Shown here piece by piece: positions 1 through 8,126 of a stretch of 44,033 nt of DNA. The notes beneath the pieces were generated by a model. The model saw only the letters and a list, made by a program, of their open reading frames with translations, was not told the DNA's origin and made no database searches. The DNA is taken from NCBI GenBank assembly GCA_938036435.1, contig CALHPU010000122.1, positions 1 to 44,033 of the forward strand, written 5' to 3'. Positions within the stretch are counted from its first letter, which is position 1. Every line of letters starts with the position of its first letter. Made by a program: the position numbers and the translations under genes. Source of the DNA: an uncultured Pirellulaceae bacterium. GTDB taxonomy: Bacteria > Planctomycetota > Planctomycetia > Pirellulales > Pirellulaceae.

Positions 1-333
1 GGCGACACTGATGCAGGCGCCAAAGTCACTGCCAGATCCCGTGCGGGTCAGACTGGTTTCAAATTCTAGAACGGCTACTGCTCGATCTTCGGTGCGAGCA
101 GCGTCGGGGGCTTGGAGCAAAAATTTTTGCAGGGATTGCTGAATCTGCTGTCCGGAGGCTAGCGTGATCGGCAGTGATACCCGAATGATGGTGGCCGGAC
201 GCTGAGAGGTCGCTTGATTGACCGCTGGATTTTTAACCGGCGTGTCTTCAGTGGTCTTGGCGAGCGCAATGGCCGATGGCAACGCGAGCACTACTCCCAT
301 CATCAAGCCAATTAGTATCGCAGGCAGTCGCAT
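1..333 (-). CDS. N-terminal part of a secreted or membrane protein, possibly NfeD/ClpP-class protease (runs off left edge)
   Basis: An open frame begins at an ATG at 333 and stays open for 111 codons to the window edge, so the gene is truncated by the window and not by mutation. The first ~26 residues (MRLPAILIGLMMGVVLALPS...) form a clear signal peptide or membrane anchor. A polar linker follows, then a segment containing VAVLEF and GSGSDFGACISVA. That pattern resembles the start of the ClpP-like serine-protease domain of planctomycete NfeD/SppA-related membrane proteases, but the catalytic residues would lie beyond the edge, so the product name is a guess. No clear Shine-Dalgarno precedes the ATG. 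It is co-oriented with the large gene at 650-4615 but separated from it by ~315 bp of repeats. Confidence 0.6.
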   Translation of the reverse strand, partial: MRLPAILIGLMMGVVLALPSAIALAKTTEDTPVKNPAVNQATSQRPATIIRVSLPITLASGQQIQQSLQKFLLQAPDAARTEDRAVAVLEFETSLTRTGSGSDFGACISVA

Positions 334-396
334 CAGGCACCGTGTAGAAGTCAAGCTTTTTTGGTGGAAGGTTTAACTAGCGGGCGTTTCAAAACC

Positions 397-463
397 AGTG
401 GTGGACTTCGCCAGAAGTTCGATTCGTCTCAAGGACAAAAGGAATTCTGGCGAAACCCACTAC
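397..463. repeat. Interspersed imperfect palindrome, copy 1 of 4
   Basis: The left arm (near 397-415) reads AGTGGTGGACTTCGCCAGAA. The right arm (near 445-463) is the inverse, TTCTGGCGAAACCCACTAC. Related arms occur at 11761-11815, 14411-14467 and 36269-36326. The interior is not conserved between this copy and the others. It lies beyond the 3' end of the large minus-strand gene ending at 650. There is no T-tract, so it is not a classical intrinsic terminator. Confidence 0.8.
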
Positions 464-576
464 GGATAATCAATAAATTCGGTTTTTGAAATGTCCTTCT
501 ACCGAATTATATCTCTGGTGCGTAAGAAACTCCAACGGGCCTTTGAAATCAAAGGTGCTCCGGCCATTTTGTCCAT

Positions 577-646
577 AGTCGCCTTTCGCTCCGGGAAAGT
601 AGCGCTGCGGGCGCAGAACGTATCTTTCGCGGAGCGAAAGGCGACT
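577..646. repeat. Long hairpin just downstream of the large minus-strand gene
   Basis: AGTCGCCTTTCGCTCCG (577-593) is perfectly inverse to CGGAGCGAAAGGCGACT (630-646), a 17-bp stem. Inner GAAAG/CTTTC and CTGCG/CGCAG pairs can extend the fold. The hairpin starts 3 bp past the stop codon at 650-652, where an RNA 3'-end structure would be expected. It has no clear U-tract, so it may act as a stabilising 3' structure, a factor-dependent terminator, or simply be an interspersed palindromic repeat. Confidence 0.7.
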
Positions 647-649
647 GTC

Positions 650-3600
650 CTACCAGCCCGATCGGCTGAAGCCGCCTCGGCCAGAGGAAGAACTTCCGGA
701 AGACGACGACCTACCGGATCTGCCTCCGGAGCCGAAGTCTGGGAAACCGCCCGGGATCATAATTGATCCGCCGCCAATGCTGCGATTTCGCCTCCGACGT
801 CGCTGCTCAGCCCGTCGGCGTTCGGCTGCCTGCCGACGGCGGACTTCGTTTTGTGCGATCGCAATCGCGTTGGCGATCAAACTGATCGATTGCTGAGCGA
901 TATTTGCAGCGCCGTTGTAATCTCCTCGAGCAAGCGCCTCTCGCGCTTGATCCAATGTGTGACGCACGCGGCGCGGATTGGCGCGAATGCCGTAACTGCC
1001 TGACCATCCCATCGCCGAACGATACTCGTTAGCCGCCTGTTCGATTGCCGCAGCGGCCGCTTGGGCCCGGTCCAGCTCCTGTTGCAGATTGGCCAAGGAC
1101 TTCGTTGCTTGAGCGAGCGTGGCATCGGCCTCTTGATCGATTTGATTCCAGTTTTCGTGAGGCGACTTCATCTGCGATGCCAATTTATTGGCAACGCGCG
1201 CGGCGTCTTCCAGTTGCTCTAGCCCTTGTTTGACACGTCGACTGTCGGGAATTCGGTCGGTCTGTGATCGCCGCGCGGTGCGCTCGGCCGTCGCCAATAA
1301 TTGCTTTAGCGATCCGATCGATCGTTCCGCTTCGTCATACATGGCTTGATCGTTGTTCAGCAGTTCCCGAAATTGATCGAATTGCCCGTCGATGTCAGCG
1401 ATCGATTGTTCTTCAGCTGCCGGATCGCGTCGGCCGGTGATCGTTTCAATCGATCTACTGACGTCACCAAATTTCTCATGCAGCGACCGAGCAGTCTGTT
1501 GAGTGCCGCGCGTTACGTGATGCTGGTTGAGAGTATGCTCGAGGTCGTTGAAACGCAGTTGGAGTTTCTCGATGCCCGTCTGATTGTCCGAAACCATTTG
1601 ATCAAGCGTCTGAGCGTGGTCGGTCAGCAATTGTAAGTTTTGCTGCGAGTGTTTTAGCAACCGCAGGGCGCGTTGGTAGCTTTCGTCAGCCTCGAGCAAT
1701 CGTCCCTGTTTGTAAAACGCAAGCGCGTCCTTGTTGCAGGTCGCAGATTCCTCTTGCTGGCGGACTGCCAAGCGATAAAGTTCGACGGCTGACAGCGAAA
1801 CAGCCTCGTAGATAGTAATGTCTTCTTTGTCACGATCGGCTAAGTCTGTTTTTCCATCGATGCTCGCACCTTCGATGACCAGCGCACTATCGGAGAAGCG
1901 GCCTTCCATCGAACTTAATAGCTCTCCAGAAGACTGGGCCGATCGCTTCAAAGAATCGATTTCGCCCGTCAGGTTTTCTGAATCTCGTGGCAGTTCGTCG
2001 AGAATCCGCAACGATTCGCTGGCGGTGTGATTGGCCGTATTAACCCACTCTAGTGATTCGGCGACAGAGAGTTCGGCCGCTGGTGGATCGCCCCGGTCTA
2101 ATGATGCCAGTACCGCAGCGTTATGTTCTGCCGCAAAGATGAGGCTGTCATTGGCCGCGCGGTCGCGTTCGGCCAATACTTTCTCAGGAGTCAGTGAAAG
2201 ACGATCAGCAATTTTGGCTCGCGCTGACGCAACCGATTCGGTGGCCGCCGCAATCGCGTCGGTTACCTCGCCGACGGACTGGTCGTGCAGTTCAACAGAG
2301 CGGCCGACGGCAGCGGTAAATTTGTCAAACGAAGTTCGCCACTGTTGTATGCCTTCTTCCACGTTGGTACTCATCGCCTCGGTGGCAAGTGACTGGGCTC
2401 GATCGGTAAAATCATCCAGCGCCGCGTCAATCCACTGCACTTGGCGATTACGCTCGGCCAGAGCCGCCGCGTTCTCACGAAGCGATGGCACGGCCGATTT
2501 GCGTACGTCGACCAATTCACCCGAAAGTTGAGCTGCGTTTGCGGCTTTGCGTAGACCCTCGGTTGCCGGACCGGCAATGGCCGAAATTGGATCCGTTTTG
2601 CCAAGTTCCTCAGAAGCGTCTTGGTCTGCCTGAGCGGACTTGAGCAGGTTTTCGAACAACTGCGGAACGCTCAATAGACTATCCTGCTCGGTGGCTTCGC
2701 GGGCCTGTTGTTCGATTTCATAGGCTCGATCAATGGCGGTCTGCAAGTCGGTGTTGGTCGACACGATTTGGGTCCATCCATTTTCGACTTGGTCGATCGT
2801 GCCGCTGACGCGTTCGGAGCGTTTGCGAAAGATTTTGAACAGTTCGGCGAAGCTGAGTGCGATCGTTTTTTGTTTCTGGCCATCGGCATCGACCGAGTCT
2901 TGTGATTCAATCGGCCCATCGCCTTCGTCGCGCACGATGGAGATACCGTCGCTTTCACCAAATTCAATTTTTTGGTTCTCCAGCATCTCATAGCCTTCGT
3001 TGTAGCCACGGCTGCTGAAACGATTGGTCATTCGTCGCCACCAAGACTGAGGCTCGATCTTTTCTTTCGCCTTGTCCATCACTTTTTCAACGCTGTTACT
3101 CATCACCAAGATGTCGTCGATATCATCGAGTGCAGTTTCGGAGAGCGCTTTGGTTTTTCCTTGGTATCCTTTTCGCTTGATGGCCGCGCGATCTCCGACA
3201 ACGATGTCAGCCCGTTTTAGCAAATCACCGACTCCCTCCATCTCTTTGTTGACCTCGTTTTGTCGCTCTTCGAGTCGCTCTACAGCGCGAGTTTTCGACG
3301 GACCGCGGCGACGGTTGAGCCACAATAACAATCCGGCTAACAATGTGGAGAGGAATCCTCCTACGGTCATTGCTGTTCGACGGATCAGTGATTGGCGGGC
3401 GGCGGCGCGTTTGCGATCTTCGCGCGACCGGGCCACTTGATCTTTAGCGGTGTTGAGTTCATGAGTTGCTGCGTTTAAGTGCTTTTGGAACTTACTGTCA
3501 GCACTTTCATAAGCGTCGCGCGCCTCAGTCAGCATCGTATCGACGTTTGACAACGAGGTATGAATCGCCGAACGTAGATCGCCGGCGTCCGAAGCCAATT

Positions 3601-4615
3601 GCTTTTTGCGATCGGTGAGTTGTGAATGCGAGTCTTCAAAACGGGCATATTCGTTGTAGAGATTGATCCAATCATCCGAAGCATAGCCAATCTTGGAGAC
3701 CTTTTTCTTTAAGCCGCCCACGTTTGCGTCGGAGGCCGAAAGCGCCTGTTTTAACTCTGCAAGTTGCGTCTGAATTTCAAGAAGGTTGGGACTGGTAAGA
3801 TCAGCGGTGGCTGTTGGTTTGTCATCGCGCACTTGTTTGGCATAGGATTCAATACGCGAGAGTTTGTCTTGGATTTGGCTGACTTGGGCGTTAATGTCAT
3901 CGATTGCGCGTTTACGTTGTTGCTTGCGCTGGGCGGCGATTTTCTGTTCTTGAGCAATGGCGTTACGAAGTGGTGCGTTGATCGATTTAACGGTATCTTT
4001 AACGGCGTCGACGATCCGGCCTCCACCGCGCATCGCGCGGTAGGCAGGGCGATCAAGCTTTCCAATCCAACGATTTTGTCCAAGCCCACGCCGCGATTGG
4101 GCTTCTGAGGCTCGATAGGAGAATTTGCGTTCGTTCAGGAACAGAATAAAAACGGCCGCATCTTGTTCACCAGTTGTAGCGTTGGTTTGGCCGCGAAAGG
4201 AACCAACCTCCATGAGGTCACTGACCGACAGTTCGACAGCATCCATTCCAACTTCGACTCGACCGTCTTCGTTGGTGTAACGTTGCGACGAGGAATCTTG
4301 AATCAGAATGACGGTCCAATGCCCACGTTTATGCAACCAGCCCTCAAGTTCCAATAGTTGTGTGGGAGAGAGACCGAGGTCTCCTTTGACGTACAGGTGT
4401 TGGTTGGGGCTCCAGTTTTGCAGGACCTCTCTGACGTCTTCAAACCGAAAGTAGTTGATACTTCCATCAGAAGTTTGCGCATTAGTTTTTTCGAGGACGG
4501 CTGTTTGAGCGCGCAGTTGTGAGGAGGCTGTCCAAGGCACCGATGCCAATACAAGCAACGCGAGCAACGCAACGGTTTTATTTCTTTGTCCAGCGAGGAG
4601 TTTGAGACCAATCAA
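650..4615 (-). CDS. Very long TPM-like coiled-coil membrane protein
   Basis: The protein is 1321 residues. A signal peptide or anchor (~12-36) is followed by an extracytoplasmic domain (~50-200) whose layout (YVKGDLGLS..., VILIQDSS, AAVFILFLNERKFSYRASE) resembles the TPM/YgcG/Psb32 fold. A coiled coil (~220-410) leads to a membrane helix (~415-433). Some 880 further residues follow, mostly charged heptad-rich helix, and the protein ends in an Arg-rich stretch and a Gly/Ser tail (SGGRSGRSSSSG...). Such Gly/Ser tails are typical of TPM-family membrane proteins, but those are usually 250-600 residues, so this is greatly expanded. The start is TTG at 4615 because an in-frame stop lies shortly upstream and no ATG intervenes; no good Shine-Dalgarno is visible. 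The gene stands alone, and its role (envelope scaffold or protein quality control) is inference. Confidence 0.75.
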   Translation of the reverse strand: MIGLKLLAGQRNKTVALLALLVLASVPWTASSQLRAQTAVLEKTNAQTSDGSINYFRFEDVREVLQNWSPNQHLYVKGDLGLSPTQLLELEGWLHKRGHWTVILIQDSSSQRYTNEDGRVEVGMDAVELSVSDLMEVGSFRGQTNATTGEQDAAVFILFLNERKFSYRASEAQSRRGLGQNRWIGKLDRPAYRAMRGGGRIVDAVKDTVKSINAPLRNAIAQEQKIAAQRKQQRKRAIDDINAQVSQIQDKLSRIESYAKQVRDDKPTATADLTSPNLLEIQTQLAELKQALSASDANVGGLKKKVSKIGYASDDWINLYNEYARFEDSHSQLTDRKKQLASDAGDLRSAIHTSLSNVDTMLTEARDAYESADSKFQKHLNAATHELNTAKDQVARSREDRKRAAARQSLIRRTAMTVGGFLSTLLAGLLLWLNRRRGPSKTRAVERLEERQNEVNKEMEGVGDLLKRADIVVGDRAAIKRKGYQGKTKALSETALDDIDDILVMSNSVEKVMDKAKEKIEPQSWWRRMTNRFSSRGYNEGYEMLENQKIEFGESDGISIVRDEGDGPIESQDSVDADGQKQKTIALSFAELFKIFRKRSERVSGTIDQVENGWTQIVSTNTDLQTAIDRAYEIEQQAREATEQDSLLSVPQLFENLLKSAQADQDASEELGKTDPISAIAGPATEGLRKAANAAQLSGELVDVRKSAVPSLRENAAALAERNRQVQWIDAALDDFTDRAQSLATEAMSTNVEEGIQQWRTSFDKFTAAVGRSVELHDQSVGEVTDAIAAATESVASARAKIADRLSLTPEKVLAERDRAANDSLIFAAEHNAAVLASLDRGDPPAAELSVAESLEWVNTANHTASESLRILDELPRDSENLTGEIDSLKRSAQSSGELLSSMEGRFSDSALVIEGASIDGKTDLADRDKEDITIYEAVSLSAVELYRLAVRQQEESATCNKDALAFYKQGRLLEADESYQRALRLLKHSQQNLQLLTDHAQTLDQMVSDNQTGIEKLQLRFNDLEHTLNQHHVTRGTQQTARSLHEKFGDVSRSIETITGRRDPAAEEQSIADIDGQFDQFRELLNNDQAMYDEAERSIGSLKQLLATAERTARRSQTDRIPDSRRVKQGLEQLEDAARVANKLASQMKSPHENWNQIDQEADATLAQATKSLANLQQELDRAQAAAAAIEQAANEYRSAMGWSGSYGIRANPRRVRHTLDQAREALARGDYNGAANIAQQSISLIANAIAIAQNEVRRRQAAERRRAEQRRRRRNRSIGGGSIMIPGGFPDFGSGGRSGRSSSSGSSSSGRGGFSRSGW

Positions 4616-4799
4616 GGAGAAGCTTTCGTGTTATTGTTTTTTCGATGCGCTTGGAATTGTGGCGAGTTTTATTTTAGCGGTTGTCACTACCAAGACAACG
4701 ATTTAGCTCGCCAAAACCGCGATCGATGAGGGTTGTCAGAGAAAAAGCGACGTTAGGCATGAGTTTTGAAGATGCGTCACCTCAAACTAGACGCGTAAG

Positions 4800-5089
4800 T
4801 TTTGAAGTTGCACTAATACAAGCTCGAAGCACAAGCGAGCGGATATTTCCGAGAATTTCCGGATCCTTCGCTTGCTAGGATTTTGCATTGAGGCCTATAA
4901 GTCGTTCGTAGTACCGGCGTTAGCCGGAAGTCTACAATTCCGCCTAAAGGCGGTACTACCAACGGCGCAGTAAATTGATGCAAAATCCTATTGCGCTTCG
5001 GGCTAGTCTTGAAACGCTTCGCGATTTCAAATTAACGATCGATTTGCCGAACAAAATGTGAAATTCGCTTTCAATGGTCAACCTTAAAA
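4800..5089. repeat. Degenerate terminal-inverted-repeat element, copy A
   Basis: It begins TTTTGAAGTTGCAC (4800-4813) like copy B at 11872. It shares the interior with copy B: AGCGAGCGGATATTTCCGAG, then CGGGCT, then TTGAAACGCTTCGCGATTTC. It ends near 5076-5089 in a decayed version of the inverse terminus. The 8 bp on either side do not match, unlike copy B, so this is the older or more eroded copy. It is interrupted at 4876 by a 115-bp MITE-like insertion. No coding capacity is seen, so it would be non-autonomous. Confidence 0.75.
4876..4990. mobile_element. 115-bp MITE-like element with TA flanks, nested in copy A
   Basis: TAGGATTTTGCAT at 4876 is inverted as ATGCAAAATCCTA ending at 4990. 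The outer TA at each end fits a TA target duplication. The interior has a second inverted pair: GTAGTACCG near 4909 and CGGTACTAC near 4950, each with its own small GC-rich hairpin (CGGCGTTAGCCG and CCGCCTAAAGGCGG). Sequence on either side (CGCTTGC / GCG..CGGGCT) is contiguous in copy B, so the insertion point is directly visible. TA duplication is typical of IS630/Tc1-mariner-type transposition; no transposase is encoded. Confidence 0.75.
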
Positions 5090-5387
5090 CGTGCCTGCAG
5101 TTGATCGATGGCGGTCGTCACGGGTCTGTTCAATTAAGTTTCTCGTCAGCATTTGTACTGGCGCGGCGAAAAGGTGCAAGTCTATTTGAAATGACTGGGT
5201 CTCGGCAAAATTGTCTGCCAAGGAGCAATTTATGCTCCGATATTTGCACCGGCATCAAGCGCACCGGCGGTTGGGCTATTCTTGCCCGATGACAGAATGC
5301 ACTTGTAACCGACGGGAGAGTCCATTGCTACGTCGCCCGGTGGCCCGAATTTGCTTTTGGGAAAGATGCGCCTTCGAAACCAACGAA

Positions 5388-6971
5388 CTACTTGCCTTTC
5401 TCGAGCGCGTGGTCGGTAACGACATTGGCAGGGAAGTCCGCGGCCGATTCACCACCACGAGCGCGATACCTTTTGTTGTTTGAGTTCCCTGTTGGTGGGT
5501 TCATGGGAATGTCCATGCCTCCCAAATCTGCCATCATCTCGTAAAGTCGATCTTCCATTTGCTTGCGGATCTTCTTGTGCGGAGAGGAGCGGATCAAATT
5601 GTTCTGCTCGCCGGGGTCAGCCTGAATATCAAAAAGTTCGTCGGTATCCCACAACCCGTAGTAGGAGATATATTTGTACTGGTCGCTCCGCAGAGAAAAC
5701 ACAGTTGGCGACTGGGGAAAATTTTTCTCCCAATAGTACGCGTAGAGAAAGTACTCACGCCAAGGAACATCCTCTCCTTGTGCAAGGGACAGAAAACTCT
5801 CGCCATCCATGTGCGGCGGTTTTTTGATACCCATGGCCTCCATAATGGTGGGTGCAATATCAATGTTGGCGACCATTTTGTCGACAACCTCCCCACCGGA
5901 GAAAAGTTCTGGGCATTGAGCCAGCATCGGAACACGAATTGACGTTTCATAGGCGACACGTTTATCAATCAAGCCGTGTTCTCCAAACATGAACCCGTTG
6001 TCGCCCATGTAGATCACTAGTGTCTCGTCATGGATGTCCATCTTTTTCAATTGTTTCATTACAGCACCCACGCTGTCGTCGACCGAGCAGAGTGCTTCAC
6101 AGTAGCGTTTGTAGTACTGTTCGACGTTCAGATCGCTGTGATAGGGGAAGTCAACGCCGTGCCAACTGTTGCGCTGATCCAACAACCAGCGTGGTCGGTT
6201 CAGCTCATTCTTTTCGACCTTGGCTTCGCTGGTAGCGCGTTTAAAGGGCTTATTGGCAAACTTCTGGTCGTACTTTTCTTCGGGGGTAAAGTTTGCGTGA
6301 ACGGCTTTGTGGGACAGGTACAAGCAGAACGGCTGATCGCGATCGGTTTGCTCAAGAAAGTCGATGGCGTAATCTGTCAAAAGTGTGGTGATGTAGCCTT
6401 CTTGTGGAACGTCGTTTCCATTGACATTAATGGTGTAGTCCGGTTTTGGTGGCAAGTAATGACCTTGCCCACGAAAGCTGACCCAATAATCAAATCCGGG
6501 CCGTGGTTTGTCACTATGACCTCCCATGTGCCACTTTCCGATGTAACCCGTTTTGTATCCAGCCTTTTGAAGGTACTGGGGAAAAAACTGAGTGCCCTCA
6601 GGGACCGCGCGTTGGTTGTCGATGACACGATGCCGAAACGTATAAAGCCCCGTGAGGATCGAAGCACGGCTTGGTGAACAAAGTGAAGTCGTCACAAATG
6701 CGTTCTTCAGATGAACACCTTGTTTGGCCATCTGATCAAGGTTTGGCGTTTCGGCAAATTGATGCCCCATGAAACTCATCGCATCATAACGATGGTCGTC
6801 GGAAAGGATGAACACAACATTGCGAGGTTTCGCGCCATCAATTTTGACCGGGCTAATGTCACTTGGTACTGGCGTTACTGAACGCGTTTCATCGGGCTGC
6901 CCTGCTGCTGCGGATCTCAATGAAAGCAGCAATCCACAAGCAAACAAAACGATGGTACAGAGATTTTTCAC
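5388..6971 (-). CDS. Secreted sulfatase (formylglycine-dependent)
   Basis: The protein is 527 residues with a signal peptide (~1-24). It hydrolyses sulfate esters, probably on sulfated glycans in the periplasm or outside the cell. The sulfatase signature CSPSR places the residue to be converted to formylglycine at Cys98, within a CSPSRASILTG block. Metal-binding positions are visible at SDDH (Asp58-Asp59) and in the later YMGDNG segment, and GKWH lies at 145-148. The length is normal for a family S1 sulfatase. The start is a GTG at 6971 with GGAG nine bases upstream. No anaerobic sulfatase-maturating enzyme or transporter adjoins it. Substrate cannot be deduced; it resembles the heparan/N-acetylglucosamine-6-sulfatase-like group that is strongly expanded in marine planctomycetes. 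Confidence 0.93.
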   Translation of the reverse strand: MKNLCTIVLFACGLLLSLRSAAAGQPDETRSVTPVPSDISPVKIDGAKPRNVVFILSDDHRYDAMSFMGHQFAETPNLDQMAKQGVHLKNAFVTTSLCSPSRASILTGLYTFRHRVIDNQRAVPEGTQFFPQYLQKAGYKTGYIGKWHMGGHSDKPRPGFDYWVSFRGQGHYLPPKPDYTINVNGNDVPQEGYITTLLTDYAIDFLEQTDRDQPFCLYLSHKAVHANFTPEEKYDQKFANKPFKRATSEAKVEKNELNRPRWLLDQRNSWHGVDFPYHSDLNVEQYYKRYCEALCSVDDSVGAVMKQLKKMDIHDETLVIYMGDNGFMFGEHGLIDKRVAYETSIRVPMLAQCPELFSGGEVVDKMVANIDIAPTIMEAMGIKKPPHMDGESFLSLAQGEDVPWREYFLYAYYWEKNFPQSPTVFSLRSDQYKYISYYGLWDTDELFDIQADPGEQNNLIRSSPHKKIRKQMEDRLYEMMADLGGMDIPMNPPTGNSNNKRYRARGGESAADFPANVVTDHALEKGK

Positions 6972-7421
6972 GGCGCAGTTCTCCAGCGGTAACGGGTTTT
7001 CGGCAAGACTTGGGTCCGACAGACATATGATCGATCACCAACCGTTTCTTTAACAAAAATAAATGATAGCTATTCGTCTATCGGTGTGCCAGCGACCAAT
7101 TCGCGCGACGCGCGACGCGCGGCAGCTAAGCTTGCTTGATGCGAGGTCATAAGTCGTTGACGACGAACAGGAGTGCGCCCATCTAGCTCTGCTGTCTTTC
7201 ACGTTAACAGCAGTAAGCTGACCATTGAGCCAACACATAGAGTCTTGAAGAATAAGTAACGGAAGAAAAGGCGCAACCAGTGATTTTAAAACAAGCCCGT
7301 TTCAGTCAAGCTGTCGCTAACAACGTTCCTGTTTCATCGACCAAAAGAGATTCCAGCGGTTGCCTAACACCATGGAGGGCAATAGATTGAGTGTGGACGG
7401 TCGGATCATTTAAACTTACGC
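6972..7421. other. Divergent intergenic region between the sulfatase and the sigma-factor gene
   Basis: This ~450-bp region separates divergent genes and must hold promoters for both. A 7-bp unit GCGCGAC is repeated in tandem at about 7102-7121. A GCAACC hexamer near 7272 followed about 17 bp later by CCCGT resembles an ECF-type promoter that could autoregulate the sigma factor, but the match is weak. No gene is supported. Confidence 0.35.
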
Positions 7422-7427
7422 AAGGAG
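7422..7427 (+). promoter_or_regulatory. Shine-Dalgarno AAGGAG that sets the sigma-factor start
   Basis: AAGGAG lies five bases before a TTG at 7433. The alternative upstream GTG at 7391 has no such site, so translation probably begins at the TTG. Confidence 0.7.
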
Positions 7428-7432
7428 ATTCC

Positions 7433-8062
7433 TTGATCACGGAACAACCTTTACTCCCGCGCATCGCTGAGGGCGAGACCGACGCGGTCAGTGAGTGTCT
7501 TGATCGTTATGGCGGTCTGGTCTGGTCACTGGCAAAGAGGTATTGCGCCGACGTTCAACTAATAGAGGACTCGGTCCAGAATGTTTTCTTTCATCTATGG
7601 GAAGTGGCTGATCGGTTCGACGAAAACATTGCCAGCGAGACCACGTTCGTTGCCATGATCGCCCGTCGTCGTCTAATTGATGGTCATCGCAAACAAAAGC
7701 GTTTTTGCGCGGTCGTGGATTATGATTTTGACAAAATGGAAATTGAGATTGCTGATCCTACCAAGCGACTCGAAATTCAAGAAGAAGCGGCCCTTGCAGA
7801 AGCGGCGCTCAACCAATTGCCCATGAATCAACAGTTGGTGATTCGAATGAATATTTTTGATGGGATGTCCCATTCGTGTATCTCAGACTTGACTGGATTG
7901 AAACTGGGAACGGTGAAGACTCATATTCGGCGCGGATTAATCAAAGTTCGAGAGTCGATGTTTTATGAAACATTCGCTGGTGACGAAATTCAAGATACCG
8001 TCTCTCAGTACTACGACGCTGCCGCCGACGGCGCCCCAACAGAAGTAGGTAGCTTTAGATGA
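7433..8062 (+). CDS. ECF-type RNA polymerase sigma factor
   Basis: The protein is about 209 residues from the TTG at 7433. The sigma-2 region is visible (ECLDRYGGLVWSLAKRY, DSVQNVFFHLWE), as is the sigma-4 helix-turn-helix (LNQLPMNQQLVIRMNIFDG, GLKLGTVKTHIRRGLIKVRE). The linker between them is short, as in extracytoplasmic-function sigma factors. It would direct RNA polymerase to a stress- or envelope-responsive regulon. The next gene encodes a membrane protein with an anti-sigma-like C-terminus, and the pair is probably co-transcribed and functionally coupled. An open frame extends upstream to a GTG at 7391, but the strong AAGGAG supports the later start. Target genes are unknown. Confidence 0.9.
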   Translation: MITEQPLLPRIAEGETDAVSECLDRYGGLVWSLAKRYCADVQLIEDSVQNVFFHLWEVADRFDENIASETTFVAMIARRRLIDGHRKQKRFCAVVDYDFDKMEIEIADPTKRLEIQEEAALAEAALNQLPMNQQLVIRMNIFDGMSHSCISDLTGLKLGTVKTHIRRGLIKVRESMFYETFAGDEIQDTVSQYYDAAADGAPTEVGSFR

Positions 8063-8126
8063 TCGCGATGGTTGGTTGTTTTACCGCCTGTTTTCAACTT
8101 CGTGTCGTGACCAGTGCTTGGAAATT

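Larger units (their letters stand above)
4616..5387. other. Repeat-bearing intergenic region with no supported gene
   Basis: This gap separates the 5' end of the TPM-like gene from the 3' end of the sulfatase; both genes are on the minus strand. About 290 bp are occupied by an old terminal-inverted-repeat element with a nested MITE (separate entries). The stretch 5090-5387 shows only weak hairpins, for example GGAGC/GCTCC at about 5222-5238. Short open frames here have no recognisable protein features. A promoter for the TPM-like gene is expected between 4616 and 4800, but no consensus is obvious. Confidence 0.5.

Noticed and set aside
397..463. Intrinsic terminator
   Set aside because: The stem is followed by no T-tract in either direction, and the same arms recur elsewhere; it is better described as an interspersed palindrome.
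491..766. Plus-strand frame of 91 codons overlapping the end of the TPM-like gene
   Set aside because: It runs through the hairpin and antisense to the Arg/Ser/Gly-rich tail; composition is that of a shadow frame with no protein features.
2031..2531. Plus-strand frame of 166 codons within the TPM-like gene
   Set aside because: It is Ser/Ala-rich and exactly antisense to the coiled-coil coding sequence, which is well supported on the other strand.
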